A stretch of 64,000 bases of DNA from Neotabrizicola shimadae (GTDB lineage: Bacteria > Pseudomonadota > Alphaproteobacteria > Rhodobacterales > Rhodobacteraceae): contig NZ_CP069370.1 in NCBI RefSeq assembly GCF_019623905.1, positions 310,001-374,000 on the forward strand. Direction: 5' to 3'. The position numbers and the translations under genes were made by a program. This document shows positions 26,771-35,741 of the stretch, piece by piece. Position 1 is the first letter of the stretch. The number at the start of each line of letters is the position of its first letter. The notes beneath the pieces are model-generated. The model was not told the origin of the DNA. It saw only the letters and a program-made list of their open reading frames with translations, and did not search any database.

Positions 26771-27660
26771 TGAAGCGCGCAACCTACATCCTTCCCGCCC
26801 TCGTCATCGCCGCCGCCGTGGCGCTCGCCTCGATCTTCATCGTGGACGAACGCGAACGCGCCCTCGTGCTGCAGTTCGGCTCGGTGAAATCGGTCAAGGA
26901 CGAACCGGGGCTCTACTTCAAGATCCCCTTCATCCAGGAAGTCGTCCGCTATGACGGCCGCATCCTCGGCCTGCCCACGCAGCCGCTGGAAGTCACGCCG
27001 CTGGATGACCGCCGCCTTGTGGTCGATGCCTTCGCCCGCTGGCGCATCACCAACGTGATCGAGTTCCGCGAAGCCGTCGGCCCCGGCGGCGAACAGGCTG
27101 CCCGCGACCGGCTGGACCGCATCATCAATTCGGCGATCCGCCAGGTTCTTGGTTCGGTTCCCAGCCAGCGCGTCCTGTCGGAAGACCGTACCTCGCTGAT
27201 GAACCAGATCCGCGACCAGTCCCGGCGCGAGGCCGAGGCGCTTGGCGTCGATGTCATCGACGTGCGCCTGACGCGCACCGACCTGCCGGAACAGAACCTC
27301 GCCGCCACCTTCGCCCGGATGCGGGCCGAGCGTGAACGCGAAGCCGCGGACGAGATCGCGCGCGGTAACGAAGCGGCGCAGCGCGTGCGCGCCTCCGCCG
27401 ACCGGACCGTGGTGGAAGTCACCTCCGAAGCCCGCAAGCAGGCCGAAGTGATCCGAGGCGAGGCCGATGCCGAACGCAACCGGATCTATGCCGAAGCCTT
27501 CGGCCAGGACCCGGAGTTCTTCGCCTTCACCCGCTCGCTCACCGCCTATCAGCGGGCGCTGCCGGGCTCGAACTCCTCGATGGTGCTGTCGCCTGATGGA
27601 GAGTTCTTCAACTATCTGAACAGCGAGCGGGGGAGTGCACCCGCCCAGCCGGCGCCGTGA
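26770..27660 (+). CDS. hflC: Protease modulator HflC
   Basis: Partner of HflK in the HflKC complex. The 296-residue protein has an N-terminal transmembrane helix (about 5-24) and a band-7 domain from FIVDERERALVLQFG. The typical HflC ending includes FFAFTRSLTAYQRAL and the SSMVLSPDGEFF segment. It overlaps hflK by one base and the DUF2065 gene by four bases (GTGA). Confidence 0.95.
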   Translation: MKRATYILPALVIAAAVALASIFIVDERERALVLQFGSVKSVKDEPGLYFKIPFIQEVVRYDGRILGLPTQPLEVTPLDDRRLVVDAFARWRITNVIEFREAVGPGGEQAARDRLDRIINSAIRQVLGSVPSQRVLSEDRTSLMNQIRDQSRREAEALGVDVIDVRLTRTDLPEQNLAATFARMRAEREREAADEIARGNEAAQRVRASADRTVVEVTSEARKQAEVIRGEADAERNRIYAEAFGQDPEFFAFTRSLTAYQRALPGSNSSMVLSPDGEFFNYLNSERGSAPAQPAP

Positions 27661-27851
27661 GACTGCTTCTCACAGGCATAGGACTTGTTCTTGTCGTGGA
27701 GGGGCTGGCCTGGACGCTGGCCCCTTCGCGCATGGAAGAGGCGCTGCGCCTCATCGCCAGCCTCTCGCCGGACCAGCGCCGCGCGCTTGGCCTTGGCGCC
27801 ATGGCGCTCGGCATCCTCATCCTTGCGACCTTGCGTCACCTCGCGGGCTGA
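27657..27851 (+). CDS. DUF2065 family small membrane protein
   Basis: A 64-residue protein with two short hydrophobic helices (about 2-21 and 42-60) and the family layout GIGLVLVVEGLAWTLAP, then RALGLGAMALGILIL. Translation starts at GTG 27657, overlapping the hflC stop. The gene is commonly found beside hflC, but its role is unknown; the coupling suggests a small accessory of the HflKC complex. Confidence 0.8.
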   Translation: MRLLLTGIGLVLVVEGLAWTLAPSRMEEALRLIASLSPDQRRALGLGAMALGILILATLRHLAG

Positions 27852-27989
27852 TTTCAATCTCTCACGCCCAAGTGACGCGCCGCGACCGGGTTTGCATTGC
27901 GCAATTGCTTGGCGCAAGGTTGATAAACGGCAGGATACAGCCGGTCGCCGTGCCCGTGCAGACCGGCAGATGTGGAAGAGGAGCCCGCC

Positions 27990-29444
27990 TTGATTTCAAC
28001 CCAACTCGCCCTGCCGCGCATCGGCCCGGCCGTGACACGCACCCTGATGGCCGTCCTTTTGGGAACCGCGCTGATCGCCGGCCAGCCCGACATGGCCGCC
28101 GCCCGCGGCGCACCCGAAAGCTTTGCCGATCTGGCCGAACAGATCAGCCCCGCCGTGGTGAACATCACGACCTCGGCCGTCGTCGCCGCCTCCACCGAGG
28201 ATGGCCCGATGGTTCCCGAAGGCTCGCCCTTCGAGGATTTCTTCAAGGATTTCCAGAACCCCAACGGTGAGCCCGAAGCCCACCGGTCCGAGGCGCTCGG
28301 GTCGGGCTTCGTGATCTCGGAAGACGGCTACATTGTCACCAACAACCACGTCATCGAAGGCGCCGACGAAATCCAGGTCGAGTTCTTCTCGGGCGAAAAG
28401 CTGGATGCAAAGCTCGTCGGCACCGACCCCAAGACCGACATCGCGCTTCTGAAGGTCGACAGCGACACGCCGCTGCCCTTCGTCAAGTTCGGCAACTCCG
28501 ACCTGATGCGCACCGGCGACTGGGTGGTTGCCATGGGCAACCCGCTTGGCCAGGGCTTCTCGGTTTCGGCCGGCATCGTCTCGGCCCGCAACCGCGCGCT
28601 CTCGGGCACCTATGACGACTATCTGCAGACCGACGCCGCCATCAACCGCGGCAACTCGGGCGGGCCGCTGTTCAACATGGATGGTCAGGTCGTCGGCGTG
28701 AACACCGCGATCCTGTCGCCGAACGGCGGGTCCATCGGCATCGGCTTCTCGATGGCCTCGAACGTTGTGTCCAAGGTCGTGGATCAGCTCAAGCAATATG
28801 GCGAAACCCGCCGTGGCTGGCTGGGTGTCCGCATCCAGGACGTGACCCCTGACGTGGCCGAGGCCATGGGCCTGGCTGACGCCATGGGCGCGCTTGTGAC
28901 CGACGTGCCGGATGGCCCGGCGAAGGATGCCGGGATGCTGTCGGGCGACGTCATCACCTCGTTCAACGGCTCGGAAATCAAGGATGTCCGTGACCTGACC
29001 CGCCGTGTGGCCGATGCGCCCATCGGCGAGGGCGTGCAGGTCGTTGTGCTGCGCGAAGGCAAGTCGGAAACCCTGTCGGTCACGCTGGGCCGGCGCGAGG
29101 AAGCCGAAGCCGTGCCCGCGGCGGCCAAGCCCGAGGCGGTCGAAAAGGAAGCCGAGGTCCTGGGCCTGACCCTTGCCCCCGTCACCGAGGAAATGCGCGA
29201 CCAGCTGAAGCTGCCGGTCGGCACCGAGGGTCTTGTCGTGTCGAAGGTCGATCCGGTTTCGGAAGCCTTCACCAAGGGCATGCGCCAGGGCGATGTCATC
29301 ACCGAGGCCGGCCAGCAGGCCATCACCTCGATCTCTGACCTGAACAAGCGGATCGAAGAGGCCAAGGAGGCCGGTCGCAAGTCGATCCTGCTGCTCGTCC
29401 GCCGCGACGGCGATCCGCGCTTCGTGGCCCTCAGCCTCAGCTGA
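27990..29444 (+). CDS. Do-like periplasmic serine endoprotease (DegP/MucD type)
   Basis: A periplasmic protease and chaperone for misfolded envelope proteins. The catalytic triad is visible as His in TNNHVIEG, Asp in KTDIALLKVD and Ser in NRGNSGGPLFN. Two PDZ domains follow (about residues 270-360 and 380-480). The TTG at 27990 is preferred because GAGGAG lies six bases upstream and because it gives a clean signal peptide ending near AAARG; GTG 27972 would add six residues. It is 138 bases after DUF2065, and a strong terminator follows. Confidence 0.92.
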   Translation: MISTQLALPRIGPAVTRTLMAVLLGTALIAGQPDMAAARGAPESFADLAEQISPAVVNITTSAVVAASTEDGPMVPEGSPFEDFFKDFQNPNGEPEAHRSEALGSGFVISEDGYIVTNNHVIEGADEIQVEFFSGEKLDAKLVGTDPKTDIALLKVDSDTPLPFVKFGNSDLMRTGDWVVAMGNPLGQGFSVSAGIVSARNRALSGTYDDYLQTDAAINRGNSGGPLFNMDGQVVGVNTAILSPNGGSIGIGFSMASNVVSKVVDQLKQYGETRRGWLGVRIQDVTPDVAEAMGLADAMGALVTDVPDGPAKDAGMLSGDVITSFNGSEIKDVRDLTRRVADAPIGEGVQVVVLREGKSETLSVTLGRREEAEAVPAAAKPEAVEKEAEVLGLTLAPVTEEMRDQLKLPVGTEGLVVSKVDPVSEAFTKGMRQGDVITEAGQQAITSISDLNKRIEEAKEAGRKSILLLVRRDGDPRFVALSLS

Positions 29445-29470
29445 TCTCGGGCACAGAACCAGAAGGGAAG

Positions 29471-29505
29471 GGGGCGGCCGTCCATCGGCCGCCCCTTTGC
29501 CTTTT
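29471..29505 (+). terminator. Intrinsic terminator after the Do-like protease
   Basis: GGGGCGGCCG (29471-29480) pairs perfectly with CGGCCGCCCC (29486-29495) around TCCAT, followed by TTTGCCTTTT. It lies 27 bases after the protease stop. Confidence 0.85.
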
Positions 29506-29609
29506 CCCCATGCGACAGGATTCCGCACTGCCGCTTATGCGGGCAAAGGTGCCGGATTCTGACCCTGCGCGCCGGAATGCGACGTTAGATGGAGGGGGCG
29601 ACAAGGCTG

Positions 29610-29638
29610 TTGCATTGTGCAGGTGCATTGGTTTTAGT
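29610..29638 (+). promoter_or_regulatory. Putative promoter of the polyamine-type ABC operon
   Basis: TTGCAT (29610-29615) and TTTAGT (29633-29638) are separated by 17 bases, between the upstream terminator and the ATPase start at 29694. The -35 match is good, the -10 partial. Confidence 0.4.
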
Positions 29639-29693
29639 CAGTCTCAACCAAAGCGCGGGACAACCCGCCGACCCACCGGGGAGAACGGAAGAC

Positions 29694-30791
29694 GTGGCGG
29701 ACAAGGATGACGCCTTCGTGGTCTTTGACCACGTCCAGAAAAGCTATGATGGCGAAACCCTGGTCGTTAAGGATCTGAACCTCACCATCGCCAAGGGCGA
29801 GTTCCTGACCATGCTTGGCCCGTCCGGTTCGGGCAAGACCACCTGCCTGATGATGTTGGCGGGGTTCGAGACCGCCACGCATGGCGAGATCACGCTGGAT
29901 GGCCGTCCCATCAACCAGGTGCCGCCGCACAAGCGCGGCATCGGCATGGTGTTCCAGAACTACGCGCTTTTTCCCCACATGACCGTGGGCGAGAATCTGT
30001 CCTTCCCGCTGGAGGTGCGCGGCATGGGCAAGGACGAGCGCGAGGTGAAGATCAAGCGCGCGCTCGACATGGTGCAGATGGGCGCCTTCGCCGCCCGTCG
30101 CCCGGCCCAGCTTTCCGGCGGTCAGCAGCAACGCATCGCGCTGGCCCGTGCGCTGGTCTTCGACCCGAAACTCGTGTTGATGGACGAACCGCTCGGCGCG
30201 CTGGACAAGCAACTGCGCGAACACATGCAGTTCGAGATCAAGCACCTTCACGAATCGCTCGGCATCACCGTGGTCTACGTGACCCATGACCAGGGCGAGG
30301 CGCTGACCATGTCGGACCGCATCGCCGTGTTCAACGACGGCCGCATCCAGCAGCTTGCGCCGCCCGCCGACCTCTACGAACGCCCCGACAACAGCTTCGT
30401 CGCGGGCTTCATCGGCGAAAACAACAAGCTTCCCGGCACCATCGAGGAGCTCACCGGCGACAAGGCCGTCGTCCGCCTCGCCACGGGCGAGCTGATCGAC
30501 GCCACCGCCGTCAACGTCAAGGGCAAGGGCCAGAAGACCCTGGTCTCGATCCGGCCCGAACGGGTGGAGTTCAAGCCCGAGATGATGCCCCAAGGCGCCC
30601 ACACGCTCGACGCCACGGTGGTCGAAGTGATCTACATGGGTGATATCCTGCGCGCCGTGCTTCACGTGGCCGGCACTACGGATTTCGTGATGAAGATGCG
30701 CAATACGCTTGGCCAGACCAGGTTGGAGCCGGGCCAGAAGATCCGGGTCGGCTGGCATCCCCAGGATGCCCGCGCGCTTGACCCGATGTGA
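29694..30791 (+). CDS. Polyamine-type ABC transporter ATP-binding protein (PotA-like)
   Basis: The ATPase of an importer. From the GTG at 29694 it has 365 residues: Walker A GPSGSGKTT near residue 45, signature LSGGQQQR near 140, Walker B LVLMDEP, the switch His in VTHDQ, then a C-terminal TOBE regulatory domain. This layout is the PotA/spermidine-putrescine subgroup. The open frame continues upstream to 29589, but that part overlaps the likely promoter. Downstream genes encode the binding protein and two permeases, all on one strand. Confidence 0.88.
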   Translation: MADKDDAFVVFDHVQKSYDGETLVVKDLNLTIAKGEFLTMLGPSGSGKTTCLMMLAGFETATHGEITLDGRPINQVPPHKRGIGMVFQNYALFPHMTVGENLSFPLEVRGMGKDEREVKIKRALDMVQMGAFAARRPAQLSGGQQQRIALARALVFDPKLVLMDEPLGALDKQLREHMQFEIKHLHESLGITVVYVTHDQGEALTMSDRIAVFNDGRIQQLAPPADLYERPDNSFVAGFIGENNKLPGTIEELTGDKAVVRLATGELIDATAVNVKGKGQKTLVSIRPERVEFKPEMMPQGAHTLDATVVEVIYMGDILRAVLHVAGTTDFVMKMRNTLGQTRLEPGQKIRVGWHPQDARALDPM

Positions 30792-30849
30792 TCCCCGGTC
30801 GCACCGCGGCGGGGCAAGGAAGAGAACGACTTCAAACAGGGAGCTTGCA

Positions 30850-31926
30850 ATGAAGAAAATCCTGATCCTCTCCACCGCCCTCACCGGCTTTGCCGTCGCG
30901 GCCCAGGCCGATGTGACGGTGATGTCCTGGGGCGGCGCCTATGGCGGCGCGCAGACCGAAGCGCACCTGAAGCCCTTCACCGCCAAGACCGGCATCGCGA
31001 CCGTCATGGTCGACAGCGACAACCCCGCCACCCCGATCAAGGCCATGGTCGAGGCCGGCAACGTCACCGTCGATGTCGCCTCGGTCGAATATGCCGACGC
31101 GATCCGTCTGTGTGACGAGGGCCTGCTGGAGCCGATCGACATCAACGCGCTGCCCGCCGGCGCCGATGGTACCCCGGCTTCTGAAGACTTCCTGCCCGGC
31201 GCCGTGACCGAATGCGCCGTCTCCACCGACATCTGGGCCAACGTCTACGCCTACGACACCACCAAGTTCCCCGAAGGCGCCGCGCCCACCACCGTGGCCG
31301 ATTTCTTCGACCTGCAGAAGTTCCCCGGCAAGCGCGGCCTGAAGAAGGGCGCCAAGGCCGTTCTGGAACTCGCGCTGATGGGTGACGGCGTGCCCGCGAA
31401 CGAGGTCTATGCCGTTCTCGCCACCCCCGAAGGTGTGGATCGCGCCTTCGCCAAGCTCGACACCATCAAGGGCGACGTGGTCTGGTGGGAAGCAGGCAGC
31501 CAGGCGCCGCAGCTTCTGGCCGATGGCGAAGTGGTGATGACCACCGCCTACAACGGCCGGATCTTCAACGCCGCCATCGCCGAGGGCAAGCCCTTCAAGA
31601 TCGTCTGGGACGGCCAGATCTACGAAAACGAAATGTATGCGATTCCGAAGGGCGCGCCCAACAAGGACCAGGCGCTGGAATTCATCGCCTACGCCACCTC
31701 GACCGAGGGCCTGCGCGCTCAGGCGCAGCAGATCTCCTATGGCCCGGCCCGCAAGTCGGCCATGAAGGAAGAGCTGATCTTCAACGACGGCAAGACGGTC
31801 ATGGCGCCCCACCTGCCCACCGCGCCAGAAAACATGACCAATTCGCTGGAATCCTCGTTCGAGTTCTGGGTCGACAAGGACGCAGAACTGAACGAGCGCT
31901 TCAACGCCTGGCTGGCGTCGAACTGA
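30850..31926 (+). CDS. Polyamine-type ABC transporter substrate-binding protein (PotD-like)
   Basis: A periplasmic binding protein of 358 residues with a signal peptide (MKKILILSTALTGFAVAAQA, cleavage after about residue 20). The mature start DVTVMSWGGAYGGAQ and later ENEMYAIPKGAPN fit the PotD/family-1 group that binds spermidine, putrescine or similar amines; the actual ligand is not determined by sequence. It is followed by a stable stem-loop, then the permease genes. Confidence 0.88.
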   Translation: MKKILILSTALTGFAVAAQADVTVMSWGGAYGGAQTEAHLKPFTAKTGIATVMVDSDNPATPIKAMVEAGNVTVDVASVEYADAIRLCDEGLLEPIDINALPAGADGTPASEDFLPGAVTECAVSTDIWANVYAYDTTKFPEGAAPTTVADFFDLQKFPGKRGLKKGAKAVLELALMGDGVPANEVYAVLATPEGVDRAFAKLDTIKGDVVWWEAGSQAPQLLADGEVVMTTAYNGRIFNAAIAEGKPFKIVWDGQIYENEMYAIPKGAPNKDQALEFIAYATSTEGLRAQAQQISYGPARKSAMKEELIFNDGKTVMAPHLPTAPENMTNSLESSFEFWVDKDAELNERFNAWLASN

Positions 31927-31935
31927 CCTGATCCT

Positions 31936-31959
31936 GCGGGAGGCCTCGCGGCCTCCCGC
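31936..31959 (+). terminator. Intercistronic stem-loop after the binding-protein gene
   Basis: GCGGGAGGCC and GGCCTCCCGC form a perfect ten-base stem around TCGC, ten bases past the stop, followed only by TT. Located between a binding-protein gene and its permease genes, it probably works as a partial terminator or 3' stabiliser that keeps binding-protein mRNA in excess. Confidence 0.65.
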
Positions 31960-31982
31960 TTCCTGACGACCGGGAATTGCCG

Positions 31983-33230
31983 ATGGCCGATGCCGCCCTT
32001 CCGCTGACCACTGCCGACGGCCGCCCGCTGAAAACGGCCCTTGCAGCCGCCCAGGCCCGCGCCCGGCGCCGCGCCTTCCTCCTGGTCCTGCCGCTCCTCG
32101 CCTTCGTGATCCTGACCTTCGTGATCCCGATCGGCCAGATGCTGCACCGCTCGATCCATCACGACGGCTTCTCTGCCAACGCCCCCGCGGTTTCGGCCTG
32201 GTTCGCCGCCAATCCCGCCGGCGCTGCCCCCGACGAGGCGGCCTATGCCGCGCTGGCCGAGGATTTCAAGGCGATGAAGGCCGCCAAGACGGCCGGAGAA
32301 GCCGGCACCCGCGTCAACTACACCCTGCCCGAAAGCCGCTCGCTCTTCACCAAGACCGCGCGCGATGCCGACGACCTGGCCCCGCCCTACAAGGAGGCCT
32401 TCCTTGCCATCGACCCCAAATGGGGCGACCCCGCGGTGTGGGAAGCGATGCGCACCTCGTCCAGCGCCTATACCGCCGATTTCTACCTGATCGGCGCCGA
32501 TCTGGAACGCGGCCCCGATGGCAGCATCCACCGGGTTCAGGAAAACCAGCGCATCTACATCTATCTCTTCGTCAAGACCTTCGTGCTGTCCGCCGTCATC
32601 ACCGGCATCTGCCTTCTCTTGGCCTTCCCGGTGGCGCATCTGCTGGCCACCCTGCCGATGGCCAAGGCCAACCTGCTGATGATCCTGGTGCTTCTGCCGT
32701 TCTGGACCTCGCTTCTGGTGCGCACCACCTCGTGGATCGTGCTCCTGCAGGGGCAGGGCGTGGTGAACGAGATGCTGATTGCCATGGGCTTCATCGGCGA
32801 CGATGGCCGCCTCAAGATGATCTACAACCAGACCGGCACGATCGTCGTGATGACGCACATCCTGCTGCCCTTCATGATCCTGCCGCTTTATTCGGTGATG
32901 CGCGTCATCCCGCCCAGCTATGCCCGCGCCGCCCGCTCGCTTGGTGCGACCTCCTGGACGACCTTCCGCCGCATCTACCTGCCGCAGACGCTGCCGGGCA
33001 TCGGCGCGGGCTCGCTGTTGGTCTTCATCCTGGCCGTGGGCTACTACATCACCCCGGCGCTGGTCGGTGGGGCGGATGGCCAGCTCTTCTCGAACCTCAT
33101 CCAGTTCCACATGTCCAAGTCGAACTGGTCGATGGCCGCCGCACTCTCTGCCATGCTGCTTCTGGGCGTCTTGCTGCTCTACTGGCTCTACGACCGCCTC
33201 GTTGGCATCGACAACCTGAAGCTGGGTTGA
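31983..33230 (+). CDS. ABC transporter permease (PotB-like) with large periplasmic insertion
   Basis: A 415-residue inner-membrane permease, much longer than the roughly 280-300 residues usual for PotB. The extra length lies between the first helix (about 32-53) and the second (about 190-213). This stretch of about 135 residues is polar and rich in Ala and charged residues, and should face the periplasm. The rest is canonical, including the EAA loop ARAARSLGATSWTTFRRIYLPQTLPG that docks with the ATPase. The ATG at 31983 is preferred over TTG 31977. A small membrane protein gene follows six bases later. Confidence 0.88.
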   Translation: MADAALPLTTADGRPLKTALAAAQARARRRAFLLVLPLLAFVILTFVIPIGQMLHRSIHHDGFSANAPAVSAWFAANPAGAAPDEAAYAALAEDFKAMKAAKTAGEAGTRVNYTLPESRSLFTKTARDADDLAPPYKEAFLAIDPKWGDPAVWEAMRTSSSAYTADFYLIGADLERGPDGSIHRVQENQRIYIYLFVKTFVLSAVITGICLLLAFPVAHLLATLPMAKANLLMILVLLPFWTSLLVRTTSWIVLLQGQGVVNEMLIAMGFIGDDGRLKMIYNQTGTIVVMTHILLPFMILPLYSVMRVIPPSYARAARSLGATSWTTFRRIYLPQTLPGIGAGSLLVFILAVGYYITPALVGGADGQLFSNLIQFHMSKSNWSMAAALSAMLLLGVLLLYWLYDRLVGIDNLKLG

Positions 33231-33236
33231 CCTGCG

Positions 33237-33620
33237 ATGACCGAAACCTCCGCCGACAGGGAAGCACTCTACACCAAGGCCCGCGCCGAGATCGCGCTGC
33301 TGGCGCTGCTTGGCGGGCTTCTCGTGCCGACTTTCCTCAGCCTGTTCCTTGCCGAAACCGGCCTTGGCGCGCGCAAGGTCGCGCTTGGTGTCGTGGGGGC
33401 CAGCTTCCTCGGGCCGGCCCTTCTGTTGAAGGGGCCGCTCGCGGCAAGGCCCGTCCTCGGCATCCCGCTGACCGCGGCCTGCACCGGTGCTGCCGCCCTG
33501 GTGACAACCGGGAACGCGCTGCTTGCCGGTCTTTGCGCGGCGGTCGGTGCCCTGGCCGCGCTGGCCTTCTACCGCATCCGTTCCAACATGAACTACCGCC
33601 CGCGTCTCAGGGGAGAGTGA
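33237..33620 (+). CDS. Small membrane protein inside the ABC transporter operon, unknown function
   Basis: A 127-residue protein with about four hydrophobic segments (roughly 18-41, 47-65, 71-90, 92-111) and charged ends (MTETSADREALYTKARAEI at the N-terminus, NMNYRPRLRGE at the C-terminus). I do not recognise the family. It lies six bases after the first permease and four before the second, so it is part of the operon and presumably made together with the transporter. It could be an accessory subunit or an assembly factor; nothing in the sequence settles this. Confidence 0.7.
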   Translation: MTETSADREALYTKARAEIALLALLGGLLVPTFLSLFLAETGLGARKVALGVVGASFLGPALLLKGPLAARPVLGIPLTAACTGAAALVTTGNALLAGLCAAVGALAALAFYRIRSNMNYRPRLRGE

Positions 33621-33623
33621 TCC

Positions 33624-34562
33624 ATGGCCCTTCCCACCTATGCAAGCCCGCTCGAGCGCGTGTGGTACTACGCCTATCTCGTCATCTGCGCGGCAGTCTT
33701 CCTGTTCCTGATCTCGCCGATCCTCGTGGTGATCCCGCTCAGTTTCAACGCCGAGCCCTATTTCACCTTCACTCAGAAGATGCTGACCTTCGATCCAGAA
33801 GGCTATTCGATGCGCTGGTACGATTCCCTGCTGACCGTGGGGATGCAGGCGCCAGAGGCGCCGCGTGACAGCGCCTGGTGGTCCGACAGCTGGCGCAATG
33901 CCGCCTGGGTCAAGGCCACCAAGAACTCGCTCATCGTGGGGTTCTGGGCCACGATCTTCGCCACCGTGCTGGGCACGCTGGCCGCACTTGGCCTGTCGCG
34001 GCCGGAAATGCCGTATCGCCGCACCATCATGGCGATCCTGATCTCGCCCATGATCGTGCCGATCATCATCATCGCCACGGGGATGTTCTTCTTCTACTCC
34101 AACCCCTGCGGAATCTTCGGCTTTTCCTGCGGGCGGCTGACCTCGACCTACCTGGGCATCATCCTCGCGCATACCACGCTCGGGATCCCCTTCGTCATCA
34201 TCACCGTCACCGCCACCCTGACGGGCTTTGACCAGTCGCTGACCCGCGCGGCCGCGAGTCTTGGCGCCAACCCGCGCACCACCTTTTTCAAGGTCATCAT
34301 GCCGCTGATCCTGCCTGGCGTGATCTCGGGCGCGCTGTTCGCCTTCGTGACTTCGTTCGACGAGGTGGTGGCGGTCCTGTTCCTCGCCGGCGCCGACCAG
34401 CAGACCATTCCCCGCCAGATGTGGAATGGCATACGCGAGGCGATCAGCCCGGCGATCCTTGCCGTGGCCACGATCCTCGTCATCATCTCCATCGCGCTTC
34501 TGGCCACGGTGGAACTGCTGCGCCGCCGCTCCGACCGCCTGCGCGGCGTGACCGGCCGCTGA
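33624..34562 (+). CDS. ABC transporter permease (PotC-like)
   Basis: A 312-residue permease with six helices. The EAA loop TRAAASLGANPRTTFFKVIMPLILPG is intact. As in its partner, the loop between helix 1 and helix 2 is extended (about residues 42-98), containing MRWYDSLLTVG and a tryptophan-rich AWWSDSW segment. Together with the upstream genes it completes a polyamine-type importer. It ends 140 bases from the convergent formate dehydrogenase operon. Confidence 0.88.
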   Translation: MALPTYASPLERVWYYAYLVICAAVFLFLISPILVVIPLSFNAEPYFTFTQKMLTFDPEGYSMRWYDSLLTVGMQAPEAPRDSAWWSDSWRNAAWVKATKNSLIVGFWATIFATVLGTLAALGLSRPEMPYRRTIMAILISPMIVPIIIIATGMFFFYSNPCGIFGFSCGRLTSTYLGIILAHTTLGIPFVIITVTATLTGFDQSLTRAAASLGANPRTTFFKVIMPLILPGVISGALFAFVTSFDEVVAVLFLAGADQQTIPRQMWNGIREAISPAILAVATILVIISIALLATVELLRRRSDRLRGVTGR

Positions 34563-34702
34563 AAACGGGGGCAGGTGCGTGCCTTGGTCTTGAGGCCGCG
34601 CCGCGGCCCGCGCATGGCCCGGCTCGCCCTCACCCAAGAAGGGGGACAGAGGCGCGGGATACCGGTGTCACGTTCGGGGTCGGCCGTTTGCGGCGCCCGC
34701 CC

Positions 34703-34927
34703 TCAGGCGGCTTCGGCGGGGCGGCGGATGGCGGGGGCGGCTTCCAGAACCACGGGGCGGAAGCCGGCATTGCCCTGGTCCAGCAGTTGGAAGAACTGCT
34801 TGCGCATCCGGGGTTCCCAGAAATCGTTGATATGCTGGGCCACGCTGGTCACGGCCTCGGCATGGCCGCGCGGTTCCAGCGCCAGGGCGATCTGGTTGGC
34901 CATGCGCACGAGCTTTTCAGGCGACAT
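34703..34927 (-). CDS. fdsD: Formate dehydrogenase delta subunit
   Basis: A 74-residue protein of the FdsD family: KLVRMANQIALALEP, then VAQHINDFWEPRMRKQFF. In Rhodobacter capsulatus the homologous small subunit stabilises the assembled formate dehydrogenase. It is the last gene of the operon and its start overlaps the end of fdhD by eleven bases. Confidence 0.9.
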   Translation of the reverse strand: MSPEKLVRMANQIALALEPRGHAEAVTSVAQHINDFWEPRMRKQFFQLLDQGNAGFRPVVLEAAPAIRRPAEAA

Positions 34928-35741
34928 CGCGGGACTCCTTGGACGGATCGGGGGGCAGGACCCGCTCGGGGCGGGTGAAGACTTCGAAACGGTCGGGCCG
35001 GGCCAGCGCGATCAGCGTCAGCCCCGCCGCATCGGCCATGTCCACCGCTGCGGCGGTGGGGGCCGAGACGGCGATGAGCACAGGCGCCCCAAGGGCAGTG
35101 ACCTTCTGCACCATGTCGATGGAAACGCGCGAAGTCAGGACGACGGCACCGTCGCGCGAGGCATCGGCACGCACCAGTGCCCCCGCCAGCTTGTCCAGCG
35201 CGTTGTGGCGGCCCACATCCTCGCGCGCGGCCACGATGCCGTGGCCCGGCGTCCAGAAGGCGGCGCAGTGGGCCGCGCGGGTCGTGTCGTGCAGCGCCTG
35301 GTAGCCGGGCAGGGCGGCGACCGCCTGCTGCACCTGCGCCGGCGTCAGCCGCAGATCGCCCGCCACCCGGCACGGCGCGCGGAGCGCGGCGTCGATGCTG
35401 TCGATGCCGCACAGGCCACAGCCCACCGGGCCGGCCATGTGCCGGCGGCGGGCGGCCAGCCGCGCCTCGGCGCCGGCACCCACACGGATCTGGACGTCGA
35501 TGCCCTGGGCCAGCGCCTCGACGTGGATCTCCTCGATCTCGTCGGGGCTGGCCAGCCCCTCGGTCAGCGCGAAGCCCACCGCGAAATCTTCCAGATCGCC
35601 GGGCGTGGCCATCATGACGGCCTGGGTCGAGCCGTTGAACGACAGCGCCACGGCCACCTCTTCCGGCAGTTCGCGCAGGCCATGCAGCACCAGCCCCTGC
35701 CCGAAGGCCGACCGCGGAAGGGGCCGGTGCGCCTTCATCAT
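34917..35741 (-). CDS. fdhD: Formate dehydrogenase accessory sulfurtransferase FdhD (FdsC)
   Basis: Delivers sulfur to the bis-MGD cofactor of formate dehydrogenase, which is needed for activity. The ATG at 35741 overlaps the fdsA stop (ATGA) and gives 274 residues; the next codon is also ATG. The cysteine pair GCGLCG (about residue 105) is the sulfur-carrying motif, and AREDVGRHNALDK is a family signature. It matches fdsC of R. capsulatus by position in the operon. Confidence 0.93.
   Translation of the reverse strand: MMKAHRPLPRSAFGQGLVLHGLRELPEEVAVALSFNGSTQAVMMATPGDLEDFAVGFALTEGLASPDEIEEIHVEALAQGIDVQIRVGAGAEARLAARRRHMAGPVGCGLCGIDSIDAALRAPCRVAGDLRLTPAQVQQAVAALPGYQALHDTTRAAHCAAFWTPGHGIVAAREDVGRHNALDKLAGALVRADASRDGAVVLTSRVSIDMVQKVTALGAPVLIAVSAPTAAAVDMADAAGLTLIALARPDRFEVFTRPERVLPPDPSKESRDVA

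Noticed and set aside
27880-27935. A stress promoter before the Do-like protease
   Set aside because: TTGCGC and TTGATA at a 17-base spacing can be picked out, but the region is full of TTGCGCAA-like palindromic sequence and no recognised RpoE or RpoH consensus is present.
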